This document shows, piece by piece, positions 34,639 through 43,190 of a DNA stretch of 64,000 nucleotides; position 1 is the stretch's first letter; each line of letters begins with the position of its first letter. The notes below the pieces were generated by a model. The model was given only the letters and a program-made list of their open reading frames with translations, did not search any database and was not told the origin of the DNA. Source of the DNA: Allobranchiibius sp. CTAmp26 (lineage in GTDB: Bacteria; Actinomycetota; Actinomycetes; Actinomycetales; Dermatophilaceae); the NCBI RefSeq assembly GCF_017565405.1, contig NZ_JAGEKR010000014.1, positions 1-64,000 on the forward strand. The letters are read 5' to 3'. Position numbers and translations under genes: made by a program.

Positions 34639-34664
34639 GGGCCCCGCTCGAGCGGAGCGGGCCC
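34639..34664 (-). terminator. Hairpin between the DUF4331 gene and the His-rich gene
   Basis: GGGCCCCGCTC (34639-34649) pairs with GAGCGGGCCC (34655-34664) with one bulged base and a short loop, three bases beyond the DUF4331 stop. It lacks a T-run; it may reduce read-through into the His-rich gene rather than fully terminate. Confidence 0.45.
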
Positions 34665-34666
34665 TA

Positions 34667-36136
34667 TCAATGGACGGCCTGTCCGCCCGGCGTGCCCGGC
34701 TTGGAGGTGAAGCCGCTGTTCGGGTTGGACAGGTAGGGGAACGACGACAGGTACTCCACGCCGTACGGCGCGTTGTTGTTGGCCGAGCCTTCGGTCGTCC
34801 CGTCGTTGAGCACGGTCGCCGCGTCGTCCGGCTTGTAGCTCTTGTCGACCAGCGGGATGGTGGCGCCCGCCACGGCCCGCAGTTCGATCGCGGTGACATC
34901 GTCGATGGGTCGTCGCCCGTTCGGGAAGCCGGCAGCGTCTCCGGCGATCAGGCCGATCTTGTTGACCTTGTTCGCGGGGGTGGGCGGGACCGCCAGGTTG
35001 AGCCGCAGCATGTCGGCCTGGGTCGAACCGGTGTAGTTCTGGAACCCGGGGACCACACCCTTCGGGATACCGGTCAGCAGGATCGCCGCCAGGTCCGCAC
35101 GCGGCTTCTTGGCCTTGACGTATGCCGCGAGGTGAGGGAAGGCCGTCGGGTAGAGGACGTTGGCGATGAGGTTCGCCAACTCGGGCTGCAGCACGTACTT
35201 GGCGAACTGCTTGTCGCCAGCGGGCTCCTGGGAGTTCCAACGGTCCTTCGCGCCCATCGGGTTGATGACCTCGTTGACGAGGGGGTTGCCGAGGCGGGAG
35301 ATCTGGGAGAACGCACCGTAGTTCTTGTACTTGCCGGTGCCCTTCTCCAGCACCCGGCTCGTGGTGCGACTCGCCGTTGCCCACACACCGATCACCGAGT
35401 TCGCCGACATCACGTCGGTCGGGACCTTGCCGTCGACGGTGAGGTCCGAGAGCGGCACCTGCAGGGCGATGGTGTGCACGTTGAGGTCCAGCAACCCGTT
35501 GACGCCGGGCATGTTGGCCAGGATCGGCGGGATGCCCTTGTTGTACGCGCCCTGGAACGGTCGCAGATCGCCCAGGTCGAAGATGCTGCCCAGGTCGACG
35601 TGGAAGCCGTCCGCGCGCTGGCCGGCGAACACCCGTCGGCCGCCGCTGAGGGTGTGGTACGCCTGCGCCGCCAGCGTGGGGTAGTTCGGCGTGCTGCGGA
35701 TGCCGACGTTGACCGGGGGGCAGGTCAGGTTCCTGCCGAGGACCCCACTCAGGTGACGGGGGAAGTACTTGGGCGGGGGAACCCTGTCCACTCGCGTCAC
35801 GGTGTAGACCTGCGGGCGGTTCCAGTTGGGGTCGGTCACCGAGGAGATGGGGCCCACGTTGTACAGGAAGGTGTCAGGGTTGCGCACCCTGGTGGTGAAC
35901 CTGAACTGGTAGGTGATGTCCGCGAGGGCGTGTCCGCCGTTGGACACCTTGATCTCGTACAACACATCGTCGGAGAATTCGTTGAAATTGGGCCCACCGT
36001 AAGGCAATTCGAACGGCATGAAGTTGGCGATCAGCGTGACGGTGTCCGGTTTGTCCGGGCTGACGAATGCGTAGACATCCGTATTGTCGGCGGAGGGATC
36101 CTTGGAGATTTCGGGCGCTTCGCGATGCGAGGACAT
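34667..36136 (-). CDS. DUF4331 family protein
   Basis: A 489-aa DUF4331 protein. Family features are the N-terminal SSHREAP and NTDVYAFVSPDKPDTVTLIANF, followed by a beta-rich body with FPNGRRPIDDVTAIELRAV near the end. The family is widespread and of unknown function, often encoded near stress or metal genes. ATG 36136 has AAAGG eight bases upstream. No signal peptide is obvious. It follows the Tat-secreted small protein by about 100 bp containing an operator-like palindrome, and precedes the His-rich gene. Confidence 0.88.
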   Translation of the reverse strand: MSSHREAPEISKDPSADNTDVYAFVSPDKPDTVTLIANFMPFELPYGGPNFNEFSDDVLYEIKVSNGGHALADITYQFRFTTRVRNPDTFLYNVGPISSVTDPNWNRPQVYTVTRVDRVPPPKYFPRHLSGVLGRNLTCPPVNVGIRSTPNYPTLAAQAYHTLSGGRRVFAGQRADGFHVDLGSIFDLGDLRPFQGAYNKGIPPILANMPGVNGLLDLNVHTIALQVPLSDLTVDGKVPTDVMSANSVIGVWATASRTTSRVLEKGTGKYKNYGAFSQISRLGNPLVNEVINPMGAKDRWNSQEPAGDKQFAKYVLQPELANLIANVLYPTAFPHLAAYVKAKKPRADLAAILLTGIPKGVVPGFQNYTGSTQADMLRLNLAVPPTPANKVNKIGLIAGDAAGFPNGRRPIDDVTAIELRAVAGATIPLVDKSYKPDDAATVLNDGTTEGSANNNAPYGVEYLSSFPYLSNPNSGFTSKPGTPGGQAVH

Positions 36137-36181
36137 GGACAACCTTTCGGGCAGGCAAAGACGAGGTGAACGACGAAGGGA

Positions 36182-36223
36182 TTCCCAATCTGGGAAATCA
36201 GTCAGAAATGTCTGGGAAATCAG
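36182..36223. promoter_or_regulatory. Palindrome and direct repeats upstream of the DUF4331 gene
   Basis: TTCCCAATCTGGGAA (36182-36196) is a perfect inverted repeat. TCTGGGAAATCAG occurs at 36189-36201 and again at 36211-36223, a 13-bp direct repeat with a 22-bp period, that is two helical turns. The cluster lies 46-100 bp before the DUF4331 start, in the gap after the small Tat gene, and is a good operator candidate. Confidence 0.55.
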
Positions 36224-36238
36224 CGAGAAAGCCCGGTC

Positions 36239-36523
36239 TCAGACTCGGGCAGCCTGATGGAACGCGTGGGCCAGCCGGGCGGCGAGCTGCTTGTCGGTCA
36301 CCGTCACCTCATCGCCGTCCACCATCAAGGTCACCTCGCCCCGGTGGACGTCGCTGACGAAGGCGGCCATCGACGACGCGGCGCCGTGCGGCACCTGCAC
36401 GTGGTCAGACACGTCCCGCGCGGTGGCCGCGTTCGCGGCGGACGGCACGGCCATCGCTGCGAGGCCCGCGGCACTGCCCAGGCCGGCGATGGTGACGAAA
36501 TTCCGTCGGGTTGACTTGTCCAT
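36239..36523 (-). CDS. Small protein with Tat signal peptide
   Basis: A 94-aa protein with a clear twin-arginine signal (STRRNFVTIAGLGSAAGLAAMAVPSAANA, residues 3-31). The mature part of about 60 residues is beta-like (VTLMVDGDEVTVTDKQLAARLAHAF) and has no recognisable domain. It could be a cofactor-binding partner, since Tat exports folded proteins. GGAG lies upstream of ATG 36523. It is the first gene of the unit that includes DUF4331. Confidence 0.75.
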   Translation of the reverse strand: MDKSTRRNFVTIAGLGSAAGLAAMAVPSAANAATARDVSDHVQVPHGAASSMAAFVSDVHRGEVTLMVDGDEVTVTDKQLAARLAHAFHQAARV

Positions 36524-36822
36524 ACGATCTCCGATCGCAGAATTCTCAGTCCTCGCAGGGGGACCTGCACCACGGCACGTAGCGCCCGTTGAATCTAACA
36601 TCCGAGATTGAGGTTTCCGGGGCAAACCAACAATCTAGTCAGCTCTCTTACTCGACTGGCTCGTGCGAACTATTGACAATATATTTTCGTTGTGTTGCCA
36701 CGTTCTCAAGGCGTAGATCGCCCCGCCTCTCGTCCCTATTCCGCAGTGAAAATCACCTCTGCGCTCGTATGCTGCCAAAGGTGGGCGGTCGCTCACGCCC
36801 TGCTCTCGCAAAGGACGTCAGC

Positions 36823-37569
36823 ATGCTGAAGAAACTCGCCGTCGCGGTAGGTGCCACCGCGCTCGCCGGCACCGGGCTCGCACTCGCGAGCCCGCCGGCT
36901 CATGCGGCAGCAGCCCATCCTGCGGGCTCGGTGTACCTGCACGGCACGACCCACCTGGCCCACTTCTGGAGTCGTACCGATTGCGAGGCCCACGCCAAGT
37001 ACGAGGTCGGGTTGGTCACGAAGGCGTCCGCGACCCAGACGCTGCTGCCCGGGGTGCAGCGCGCCAACGAAGAGGGCCCGGAGTATCGATTCGCCTGCTA
37101 TCCGGTGCGGGACGGTCAGTGGAGCTACCTCACGGCGTACACATCCAAGACCGGGAAGCCGATCCAGTCCGCGGATCTCTACCTGGACACCACCAACCGG
37201 CAGTCGCAGGTCGAGGCGGGCACGAGCATCGACACCCAGGACGTGTGGCCGTTCGCGCACGTGGTCACCCACAACGCGGCGACCACCAAGACGTCGACCT
37301 GCAATGCGCAGCGCAACTACATCGTCAACGAGATCAAGAAGAGTCTCAGCCTGCGGCTGATCGGTGCCGACAAGGTGTGCACCGTGGCGAACGGCCAGGT
37401 CAGCTACGAAGCCGACTACGCCTCGACGGGGCCGAGCGGGTTGCCATATGACCACGTCTCCACGACTGCCACGCGACTGCAGCCGATCCTGGACGTGCTC
37501 GGCTACAAGTACCCCGGCGCGCCGACGTACAACCGGGTGAGCTCCCACCACATGGTCGCCTGGAAGTAG
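36823..37569 (+). CDS. Secreted hypothetical protein
   Basis: A 248-aa protein with a Sec signal peptide (MLKKLAVAVGATALAGTGLALASPPAHAAA, cleavage after AHA). The mature part has four Cys residues (DCEAH, FACYP, TCNAQ, VCTV), consistent with two disulfides, and no recognised domain. AAAGG lies 9 bases before ATG 36823. The upstream region contains AT-rich DNA with TTGACA near 36674. It is a single gene ending in a strong hairpin at 37600. Confidence 0.75.
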   Translation: MLKKLAVAVGATALAGTGLALASPPAHAAAAHPAGSVYLHGTTHLAHFWSRTDCEAHAKYEVGLVTKASATQTLLPGVQRANEEGPEYRFACYPVRDGQWSYLTAYTSKTGKPIQSADLYLDTTNRQSQVEAGTSIDTQDVWPFAHVVTHNAATTKTSTCNAQRNYIVNEIKKSLSLRLIGADKVCTVANGQVSYEADYASTGPSGLPYDHVSTTATRLQPILDVLGYKYPGAPTYNRVSSHHMVAWK

Positions 37570-37599
37570 GCGCACCACGGCCATCCGGCCCTGACATGC

Positions 37600-37637
37600 G
37601 AGAGCCCTTGGCCCCGAATCGGCGGCCAGGGGCTCTC
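37600..37637 (+). terminator. Terminator of the secreted protein gene
   Basis: GAGAGCCCTTGGCC (37600-37613) and GGCCAGGGGCTCTC (37624-37637) form a 14-bp stem with one wobble pair and a 10-nt loop, followed by GTCGTGTT. Located 30 bp after the stop at 37569. Confidence 0.7.
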
Positions 37638-37691
37638 GTCGTGTTCGGTGGGCACACCCGCACTCGTGACCGCCGAGAGCACACTGAAGAG

Positions 37692-37805
37692 ATGAGCGCC
37701 CGCGACAGGTTCCGCGACCTGCGCGCCGAGGTCATGCGCCGCGAGTGGCACCGCAACAGGTTCGTCGGTCGCACGCTGCGGTGGCTTGGAAAGTACCTCC
37801 CGTGA
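37692..37805 (+). CDS. Very small basic protein (37 aa) coupled to a thioredoxin-like gene
   Basis: A 37-aa Arg-rich peptide (MSARDRFRDLRAEVMRREW...) whose stop overlaps the next gene start as GTGA. It is unrecognised and may be a leader for translational coupling or a small functional protein. The ribosome site is weak. It follows a strong terminator, so it should be the first gene of the pair. Confidence 0.45.
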   Translation: MSARDRFRDLRAEVMRREWHRNRFVGRTLRWLGKYLP

Positions 37806-38119
37806 CCGTGCAGATCGAGGTCCTCGTCGTGCCTGAGTGCCCGAACGAGATCGCCGCCACCGAGCTGATCCAGATCGCCCTGCGCGACACGGGAGTCTGC
37901 GCGAATGTCACGTGCAGCGTGATCGCCACTGAGCAGCACGCACGCGAACGCGGGTTCACCGGTTCGCCCACGATCCTGCTCGACGGGGTCGATCCGTTCG
38001 CTACGCCGAGGCAGGCGGTCGGTCTGAGTTGCCGGCTCTACGCCACGCCGGCCGGACTTCGAGGCGTCCCGACCCTCACCGAGCTACGCAGCGCGCTCAG
38101 ACACGTCGGTACGACCTGA
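37802..38119 (+). CDS. Thioredoxin-fold-like protein
   Basis: A 105-aa protein with the layout of a small thioredoxin-like fold: beta strand (QIEVLVVPECPN), helix, strand (ANVTCSVI), GFTGSPTILLDG with the cis-Pro loop, then GLSCRLYATPAGLRGVPT. The N-terminal CPN replaces the CxxC of classic thioredoxins, so redox activity is doubtful. Similar proteins occur alone or near mercury-resistance genes in actinobacteria. It starts at GTG 37802, overlapping the 37-aa gene. Confidence 0.7.
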   Translation: MTVQIEVLVVPECPNEIAATELIQIALRDTGVCANVTCSVIATEQHARERGFTGSPTILLDGVDPFATPRQAVGLSCRLYATPAGLRGVPTLTELRSALRHVGTT

Positions 38120-38145
38120 GCCGAATCCCGACGGGACAGGATCGC

Positions 38146-38859
38146 TCAACCGGTGACGGCAGCGCTCAGAGCGATCACGGATGCCACGTTCAGGTCGGGC
38201 GACGTGAAGTATGTCGGGTAGGGCGCGTGATCCCGGTTGATCCACGCCGTACGCATGCCGGCACGCGAAGCGCCGTCGATGTCCCAGGGATGCACCGCGA
38301 CCAGCATCGCGTCTGCTGCATCCACCGCGCACCGTTGCAGCGCATGGGTGTACGCCGCTGCGGCCGGCTTCCACAACGGCGCGTCCTCCACCGACAGAAG
38401 GGCCTCGAAGTGGTCGCGAACACCCGCGCGATCGAGCAGCCCTTCGGCCAGGGACGCCGACCCGTTGCCGAGGGTGACCATCCGCACCCCCGCGTCGGCC
38501 AACGTACGGATGCCGTCCGCCACATCCGGGTGTACGGACAACCCGGTGAAGCCCTCCATCACGTGCTGCACGGCGTCCCCGGTGCTTCGGTCCAACGCCT
38601 CGCCGTCGAGCAGCACACGGAGCGACTCCTGCGCGATGGTGGCGAATCGTTCGTTGACGCCGATCGAGGTGAGAGCGAACCCGTCCCGCAGCACTCCGGC
38701 GAACCACGACCTCGCGAGCGGGGCCGGCGCACCCACCTCCGCGAAGCGGTCGGCCATCGGCGACATGTCCGAGAGCGTCTCGTTGACGTCGAAGACGAGC
38801 AGACTCGGGTGGTCGCTCGCGTGATGAGGACGGGCATTGCTCGGCTGGCGATCGGTCAC
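38146..38859 (-). CDS. Haloacid dehalogenase-type (HAD) hydrolase
   Basis: A 237-aa type II haloacid dehalogenase or related phosphatase. Motif I is VFDVNETLSD with the nucleophile Asp, motif II the TLGNGSASL segment, motif III the Lys in PLWKPAAAAY, motif IV VHPWDIDGASRAG. The L-2-haloacid dehalogenase subgroup is suggested by FDVNETL and SVEDAPLWKP. The GTG start at 38859 lacks a clear ribosome site; the open frame extends to 38934. Confidence 0.82.
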   Translation of the reverse strand: MTDRQPSNARPHHASDHPSLLVFDVNETLSDMSPMADRFAEVGAPAPLARSWFAGVLRDGFALTSIGVNERFATIAQESLRVLLDGEALDRSTGDAVQHVMEGFTGLSVHPDVADGIRTLADAGVRMVTLGNGSASLAEGLLDRAGVRDHFEALLSVEDAPLWKPAAAAYTHALQRCAVDAADAMLVAVHPWDIDGASRAGMRTAWINRDHAPYPTYFTSPDLNVASVIALSAAVTG

Positions 38860-38974
38860 CGCGTCACCGTAACCCGGCTCTCGCACGGACCGCTTCGACG
38901 GTGTGATGCTCGGCGACCCTTGACGCGGGGGCACCTTCGAGCCGCCTCCCCCGGAGCGCCCAGGTCGGGTTCGG

Positions 38975-39670
38975 TCACAGGGTGGGCTGATCGAGGTGCG
39001 CGCGGACCGCGCGTAGGAATCGCTCGGGTGCGTTCTCGTGGATCAGATGCCCGACGTCGATGGTGGTGAACGTGCCGGTGGCGACAGCGTCGGCCAACTC
39101 ACGGACCTGCGCTGGGCGCACGAAGCTGGTCTCCCCGCCACTGATGGCCAAGGTGGGCACGGTGATCGCTCGCAGGATGTTCGGCCAGGAGGCGTCCGGC
39201 GCGTCGATCTCAGCGCGGATCTGCTGCACCATCTCCCAGTCGTAGTCGAGTTCCCCAGCGGGTCGGGTCGGCATTGCGGGGCGGCGCGGATGCAGCACCC
39301 CGACATCCTCGAGGACCAGCCGCCGTACAGGGGTGCGAGTCGCGCCCGCTGCCTTGCAGGCCACGAGTCCTCCCAGCGAGTGGCCGACCACATCGAGCTC
39401 GGACCCCAGCTGCGGAAGAAGCTCGATGACATCGGCAGCCATCACGTCGATGCTGTACCGCTCTGACCAGGTGCTGGCGCCATGACCACGCAGATCGACG
39501 GCGTGCACGATCCGGTCGCGGCAGAGCTCCGTGGCGACCGTCTCCCAGTCCCGCGTGGTGCCACCCGTGCCCGCAAGCAGGACTACCGGAACGCGACGGG
39601 TGTGTTCGCCCGGCCAGGTGCGGATCGAGAGCGAGATGCCGTTGGCGCCGAGGTCACGTTCGTAGGACAC
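38975..39670 (-). CDS. Alpha/beta hydrolase
   Basis: A 231-aa hydrolase. The strand-turn GHSLGG holds the catalytic Ser (LDVVGHSLGGLVACKA), the oxyanion region is LLAGTGGTTRDW, and the C-terminal His lies in IDVGHLIHENAP. Cytosolic, no signal peptide. It probably acts on an ester or lactone; the substrate is unknown. It runs in the same direction as the HAD gene, about 115 bp away. Confidence 0.86.
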   Translation of the reverse strand: MSYERDLGANGISLSIRTWPGEHTRRVPVVLLAGTGGTTRDWETVATELCRDRIVHAVDLRGHGASTWSERYSIDVMAADVIELLPQLGSELDVVGHSLGGLVACKAAGATRTPVRRLVLEDVGVLHPRRPAMPTRPAGELDYDWEMVQQIRAEIDAPDASWPNILRAITVPTLAISGGETSFVRPAQVRELADAVATGTFTTIDVGHLIHENAPERFLRAVRAHLDQPTL

Positions 39671-39823
39671 CCCTCATCTTGACTCGCGCCGACCGCGCTC
39701 GAGCTCCTGCGCGTTTCCACCCGCCCTACCCGTCTCGATGCTCGACGGCGAACAGAGTGGACCGGGGTCGGCCGCGTACGGCGCGCCTGAGCGTGCCTAC
39801 GTGTCGGACCCGACGACGCGCTC

Positions 39824-40405
39824 CTACGATGTGCCCCGCGGACGGTAGGTCAGCCACAGCGCCCCGGTCTCCGTCGGGGTGCAGCCGGCGAGCTCCCAGC
39901 GATCGATTCCTTCTGCGCGCCCGAAGAGCCGCCGCCCCTGCGGATCGACCACCGGCGCCACAGCCAGCTGCAGTTCGTCGGCAAGACCTTCCGCGAGCAG
40001 CGACTGCACCAGGGTGACGCTGCCGTGCACACCCACATCACCGTCGCCGGGAAGTCGTCTCAACCGATCGACCACATCGACGAGGGCGCCGCTCACACGG
40101 TGACAGTCCGGCCAGCCCCGCGAGGTCAGATCCGTCGAACTGAGAACGTATTTCGGCACCGTGTTGATGAAATCCGCGAACGGCTGCTCATCGGAGGTCG
40201 GCCAGTAACGGGACCACTCCTCGTACATTCCGCGTCCGAGCAGGACGGCCTTCTGGCTTCCGATGAGACGGTGCTCGAGATGGCACATCACCTCGTCGTA
40301 CCCAGGTGCCGAGGGGCCGTCGGCATCGGCGTTCGGAAAGTATCGACCTGGGTCATCGACCGCGCCGTCCAGGGTCGACAGGGTGAAGATCACGATTCGC
40401 GTCAT
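39824..40405 (-). CDS. RibD C-terminal/dihydrofolate reductase-like protein
   Basis: A 193-aa DHFR-fold protein of the YwjB/YyaP type (VIFTLSTLDGAVDDP; LGRGMYEEWSRYWP; VHGSVTLVQSLLAEGLADELQLAVAPVV). These proteins have a RibD_C domain but their reaction is usually unknown. ATG 40405 has GGAG upstream. Confidence 0.85.
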   Translation of the reverse strand: MTRIVIFTLSTLDGAVDDPGRYFPNADADGPSAPGYDEVMCHLEHRLIGSQKAVLLGRGMYEEWSRYWPTSDEQPFADFINTVPKYVLSSTDLTSRGWPDCHRVSGALVDVVDRLRRLPGDGDVGVHGSVTLVQSLLAEGLADELQLAVAPVVDPQGRRLFGRAEGIDRWELAGCTPTETGALWLTYRPRGTS

Positions 40406-40531
40406 GTGCTCCGGCGTTCTCCGTAGAAGGGGCTCGACCACGTACATCCGAGGTGACCGGTGGCCACTCGGCACAGCGCGGTGCTCAGTCAGCCCGATGC
40501 CTGACGACGACTCGGATCGACACCCCGGGCT

Positions 40532-41407
40532 TCACACCGTCCGGAGGTTCGAAGGGGCGGGTGCGGTGGGGAGATGGCGGTGCATGAAGTCGCGGATGAC
40601 CTCTTGGAAGTGCGCGCGCTCCTCGTTCTGCGGCGAGTGACCCGATCGTTCGAAGATGACGAGCTCCGCACGCGGAACCAGGGCGGCGATGGTCTCAGAG
40701 GAGCTCACCGGGGTCACCCAGTCGTGCCGACCGACGGCCACGAGCACGGGCACGGGCACCTCGATGGTGCCGAGCCGATCCTTCAGGTCGTAGCTTCCCC
40801 AGTTGTGCTGGAAGCACCAGTTGTGGGCTTCGTGCCGGTAGTGACCGTTCTCGACCGCCTCGGCTGATCGGGCCGGGTCGTAGTCGTGGTCGTAGAGCCC
40901 GATCATCTCGCTCCAGCACTGCTTGAGGTCCGCGTCGTCCCGGATGCGACCGCTCCAGTACCGGTTGAAGTTGTCCCAATCGATCTCGATGCGGTCCTGG
41001 TTGCGGGCGTTCTCGAACGCGAGCCGCAGATTCGATCCGTCCGCAGAGGTGTCGCGCAACATGACGGCCGCGACGTGCTCGGGGTAGGCCAGCGCGTACT
41101 CCAGACAGATGAAACCGCCGTACGAACCGCCGGCGACGGCGATCTTCTCGACACCGGCCCACTGACGCAGCCCGTCGACGTCGGCGGCCCACTGCGCGTG
41201 AGAGTACGGCGGTACGCCCTCGCTGACGCCGCAGCCGCGTGCGTCGAAGACGATGACACGGTATTCGTCAGCCAGCGGACCGAAGGTGTCCCTTGGTTCG
41301 CCGAGGGAGCCGATCCCTCCCCCGCCGTGATGGGCGATGAGGACGGGTGCGTCCCTCGGACCCAGATCCTCGACGTTGAGGCGACACCCGTTGATGAGCA
41401 GGTCCAT
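40532..41407 (-). CDS. Proline-iminopeptidase-like alpha/beta hydrolase
   Basis: A 291-aa S33-family-like hydrolase: HHGGGGIGSLGEP forms the oxyanion loop, DARGCGVSEG resembles the DQRGxGxS segment of prolyl iminopeptidases, the nucleophile Ser is in GGSYGG, and the catalytic Asp and His are in VGRHDWVTP and RSGHSPQNE. It is the last gene of the D-peptide uptake operon, and probably removes N-terminal residues from imported peptides or an ester group. Exact activity is inferred. Confidence 0.85.
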   Translation of the reverse strand: MDLLINGCRLNVEDLGPRDAPVLIAHHGGGGIGSLGEPRDTFGPLADEYRVIVFDARGCGVSEGVPPYSHAQWAADVDGLRQWAGVEKIAVAGGSYGGFICLEYALAYPEHVAAVMLRDTSADGSNLRLAFENARNQDRIEIDWDNFNRYWSGRIRDDADLKQCWSEMIGLYDHDYDPARSAEAVENGHYRHEAHNWCFQHNWGSYDLKDRLGTIEVPVPVLVAVGRHDWVTPVSSSETIAALVPRAELVIFERSGHSPQNEERAHFQEVIRDFMHRHLPTAPAPSNLRTV

Positions 41408-41494
41408 TCGTTCTCCTCGAATCAGGTCGTGATGAGTGGAATCCCGTTCGCTGCGGTCCGGGTCTGACCGACCTCACGACGGGAACGAGGCCGG

Positions 41495-42193
41495 TCAGAA
41501 GAGAGAGTGGCCGCCGTCGATCGACAGGGTCTGTCCGCTGACCCATCCGGCGTCTGGATCGGCGAAGAACAGGACGCCACGGGCGATGTCCTCGGCCCGC
41601 CCCGTCCTGCGGGTCGCGATCCTGCCCAGCAGCGCAGCCTGCCCGTCGGATCCATAGCTGTCCCACTGCTTCTGGGTTGTGGGGTTCGACAGCACGAAGC
41701 CCGGCGCGATGCAGTTGGCCGTGATGCCGTGGGGGCCCAGTTCCCACGCGAGCTGCCGGGTGAGGCCGATCAGCCCCGCCTTGGCGGAGGTGTAGGCCTG
41801 GACCCCCGTCAGGCTCACGCTGCGCCCGGCGCCGGACGAGATCGTGACGATGCGCCCGAAGGACCGCCGTTTCATCCCGGGTGTCAGGGCGCGGACGACG
41901 TTGAACGCCGTACGCAGGTTGGCGTCGACGACGGCGTCCCACGCTTCGTCGGTCACCTCCTCGATCGGAGTGTGGGTCTGGCCGCAGACCCCGCCGGCGG
42001 AATGCACGACGACGTCGACGTCGCCCAGTCCGCGCAGATATTTAGTCGCGGCGGATGCGTCGGCCAAGTCGACCTGTTCGCGGTCCACCCGGAACACCTG
42101 CGCACCGGCCGCGGCCAGAGCGTCGGCGATCGCTCGCCCGATCCCCTGCCCCGTCCCGGTCACCACGGCTGAGCGTGCGACGAACGACCCCAC
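41495..42193 (-). CDS. Short-chain dehydrogenase/reductase (FabG-like)
   Basis: A 232-aa Rossmann SDR with TGTGQGIGRAIADAL (NAD(P)-binding), the helix-4 motif (HSAGG in place of NNAG), catalytic Ser in VTISSGAGR, and YTSAKAG with Tyr and Lys. It lies in the D-peptide operon between the isoaspartyl peptidase and the hydrolase gene. The substrate is unknown. The C-terminal SGQTLSIDGGHSLF is typical. Confidence 0.9.
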   Translation of the reverse strand: MGSFVARSAVVTGTGQGIGRAIADALAAAGAQVFRVDREQVDLADASAATKYLRGLGDVDVVVHSAGGVCGQTHTPIEEVTDEAWDAVVDANLRTAFNVVRALTPGMKRRSFGRIVTISSGAGRSVSLTGVQAYTSAKAGLIGLTRQLAWELGPHGITANCIAPGFVLSNPTTQKQWDSYGSDGQAALLGRIATRRTGRAEDIARGVLFFADPDAGWVSGQTLSIDGGHSLF

Positions 42194-42244
42194 GGGACTC
42201 TCCTTCGAAGTGGTTCGAGCAGTTGCGGATTCGGTCCGACGTCT

Positions 42245-43177
42245 CTAGGCGTAGACCGCGCTGTGGTCGCCGTCCGCGTCCCAGTGACCGGCGAACATCG
42301 CGTTGCTGTTGTGGGCGATCAACGCGTCTCCTTGGGGGGTCAGGGCGATGGTGCCGCCCGTCGCGCCGCGGGCCGCTAACTCCTCGTCGTACGTGGCGCG
42401 CGTGGACTCCTCCAGGGTCGCCCCTGCGTAGCGGACGCGTGCGGCGATGTCGTGCCCGACGACACCCTGGATGAAGGCCTCCCCCTCACCGGTGCAGGAG
42501 ATCGCGATCGACTTCGAACTCGCGAAGGAACCCGCACCGATGAGCGCGGTGTCGCCGACACGCCCGATGGCCTGAGCGACCATTCCGCCGGTCGAGGTCG
42601 CGCACGCGACGCCCCCCGCAGCGTCGATCGCGACGGCCCCGACGGTGCCGGACCTCGAGGGCGCGATCTCCCGCTGCAGGACTGCTTGCAACTGCTGCTG
42701 CCGATGTGCCGTGACGAAGTAGTCCGGCTCCACCGTCGGCAGATCCCATCCGGCGGCGAGCTCCGCCGTAGGACTCACGATGAGCACATGGTCGGTGCGT
42801 TCGAGCACCGCGCGGGCGGCCAGCACCGGGTTGCGGACATACCGGCTCACGGCGACGGCTCCGGCGCGCCCTTCCCCGTCCATGACGGCAGCATCCAGTT
42901 CCGCCGTTCCCTCCCGGGTCAGCGATGCCCCCCGCCCGGCGTTGAAGAGTGGGTTGTCCTCCAACACCATGACGGCTGCACACACCGCATCCAGGGCGCA
43001 CCGACCTCCCAGCAGGGCGGAGCGCCCCGCGTCCAGGGCTTCTTGCAGTCCACGTCGATAGTCCTGGGATGCCTCCAGCGCCAGCTCGGTGGTGCGCGGC
43101 CCCGCCCCACCGTGGATGAGCAGCACCGGGTGAACTTCGCCGTGTTCCGGAGGCTGACGTGAATAGAGGATGTTCAC
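42245..43177 (-). CDS. iaaA: Isoaspartyl peptidase/L-asparaginase, Ntn (T2) family
   Basis: A 310-aa Ntn hydrolase precursor. The catalytic Thr178 begins the beta subunit in RSGTVGAVAIDAAGGVACATSTGG, the site of autocleavage. The N-terminal HGGAGP and the loop NPLFNAGRGASLT match plant-type asparaginases, which act on beta-aspartyl dipeptides. No signal peptide, so it is cytosolic. It follows the M55 aminopeptidase by 13 bp in the peptide operon. Confidence 0.92.
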   Translation of the reverse strand: MNILYSRQPPEHGEVHPVLLIHGGAGPRTTELALEASQDYRRGLQEALDAGRSALLGGRCALDAVCAAVMVLEDNPLFNAGRGASLTREGTAELDAAVMDGEGRAGAVAVSRYVRNPVLAARAVLERTDHVLIVSPTAELAAGWDLPTVEPDYFVTAHRQQQLQAVLQREIAPSRSGTVGAVAIDAAGGVACATSTGGMVAQAIGRVGDTALIGAGSFASSKSIAISCTGEGEAFIQGVVGHDIAARVRYAGATLEESTRATYDEELAARGATGGTIALTPQGDALIAHNSNAMFAGHWDADGDHSAVYA

Positions 43178-43190
43178 ACCATCCGCCCCT

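Noticed and set aside
36660-36720. TTGACA near 36674 as a sigma-A promoter for the secreted protein
   Set aside because: No good -10 element is found at 16-18 bp, so a promoter assignment is not supported beyond local AT-richness.
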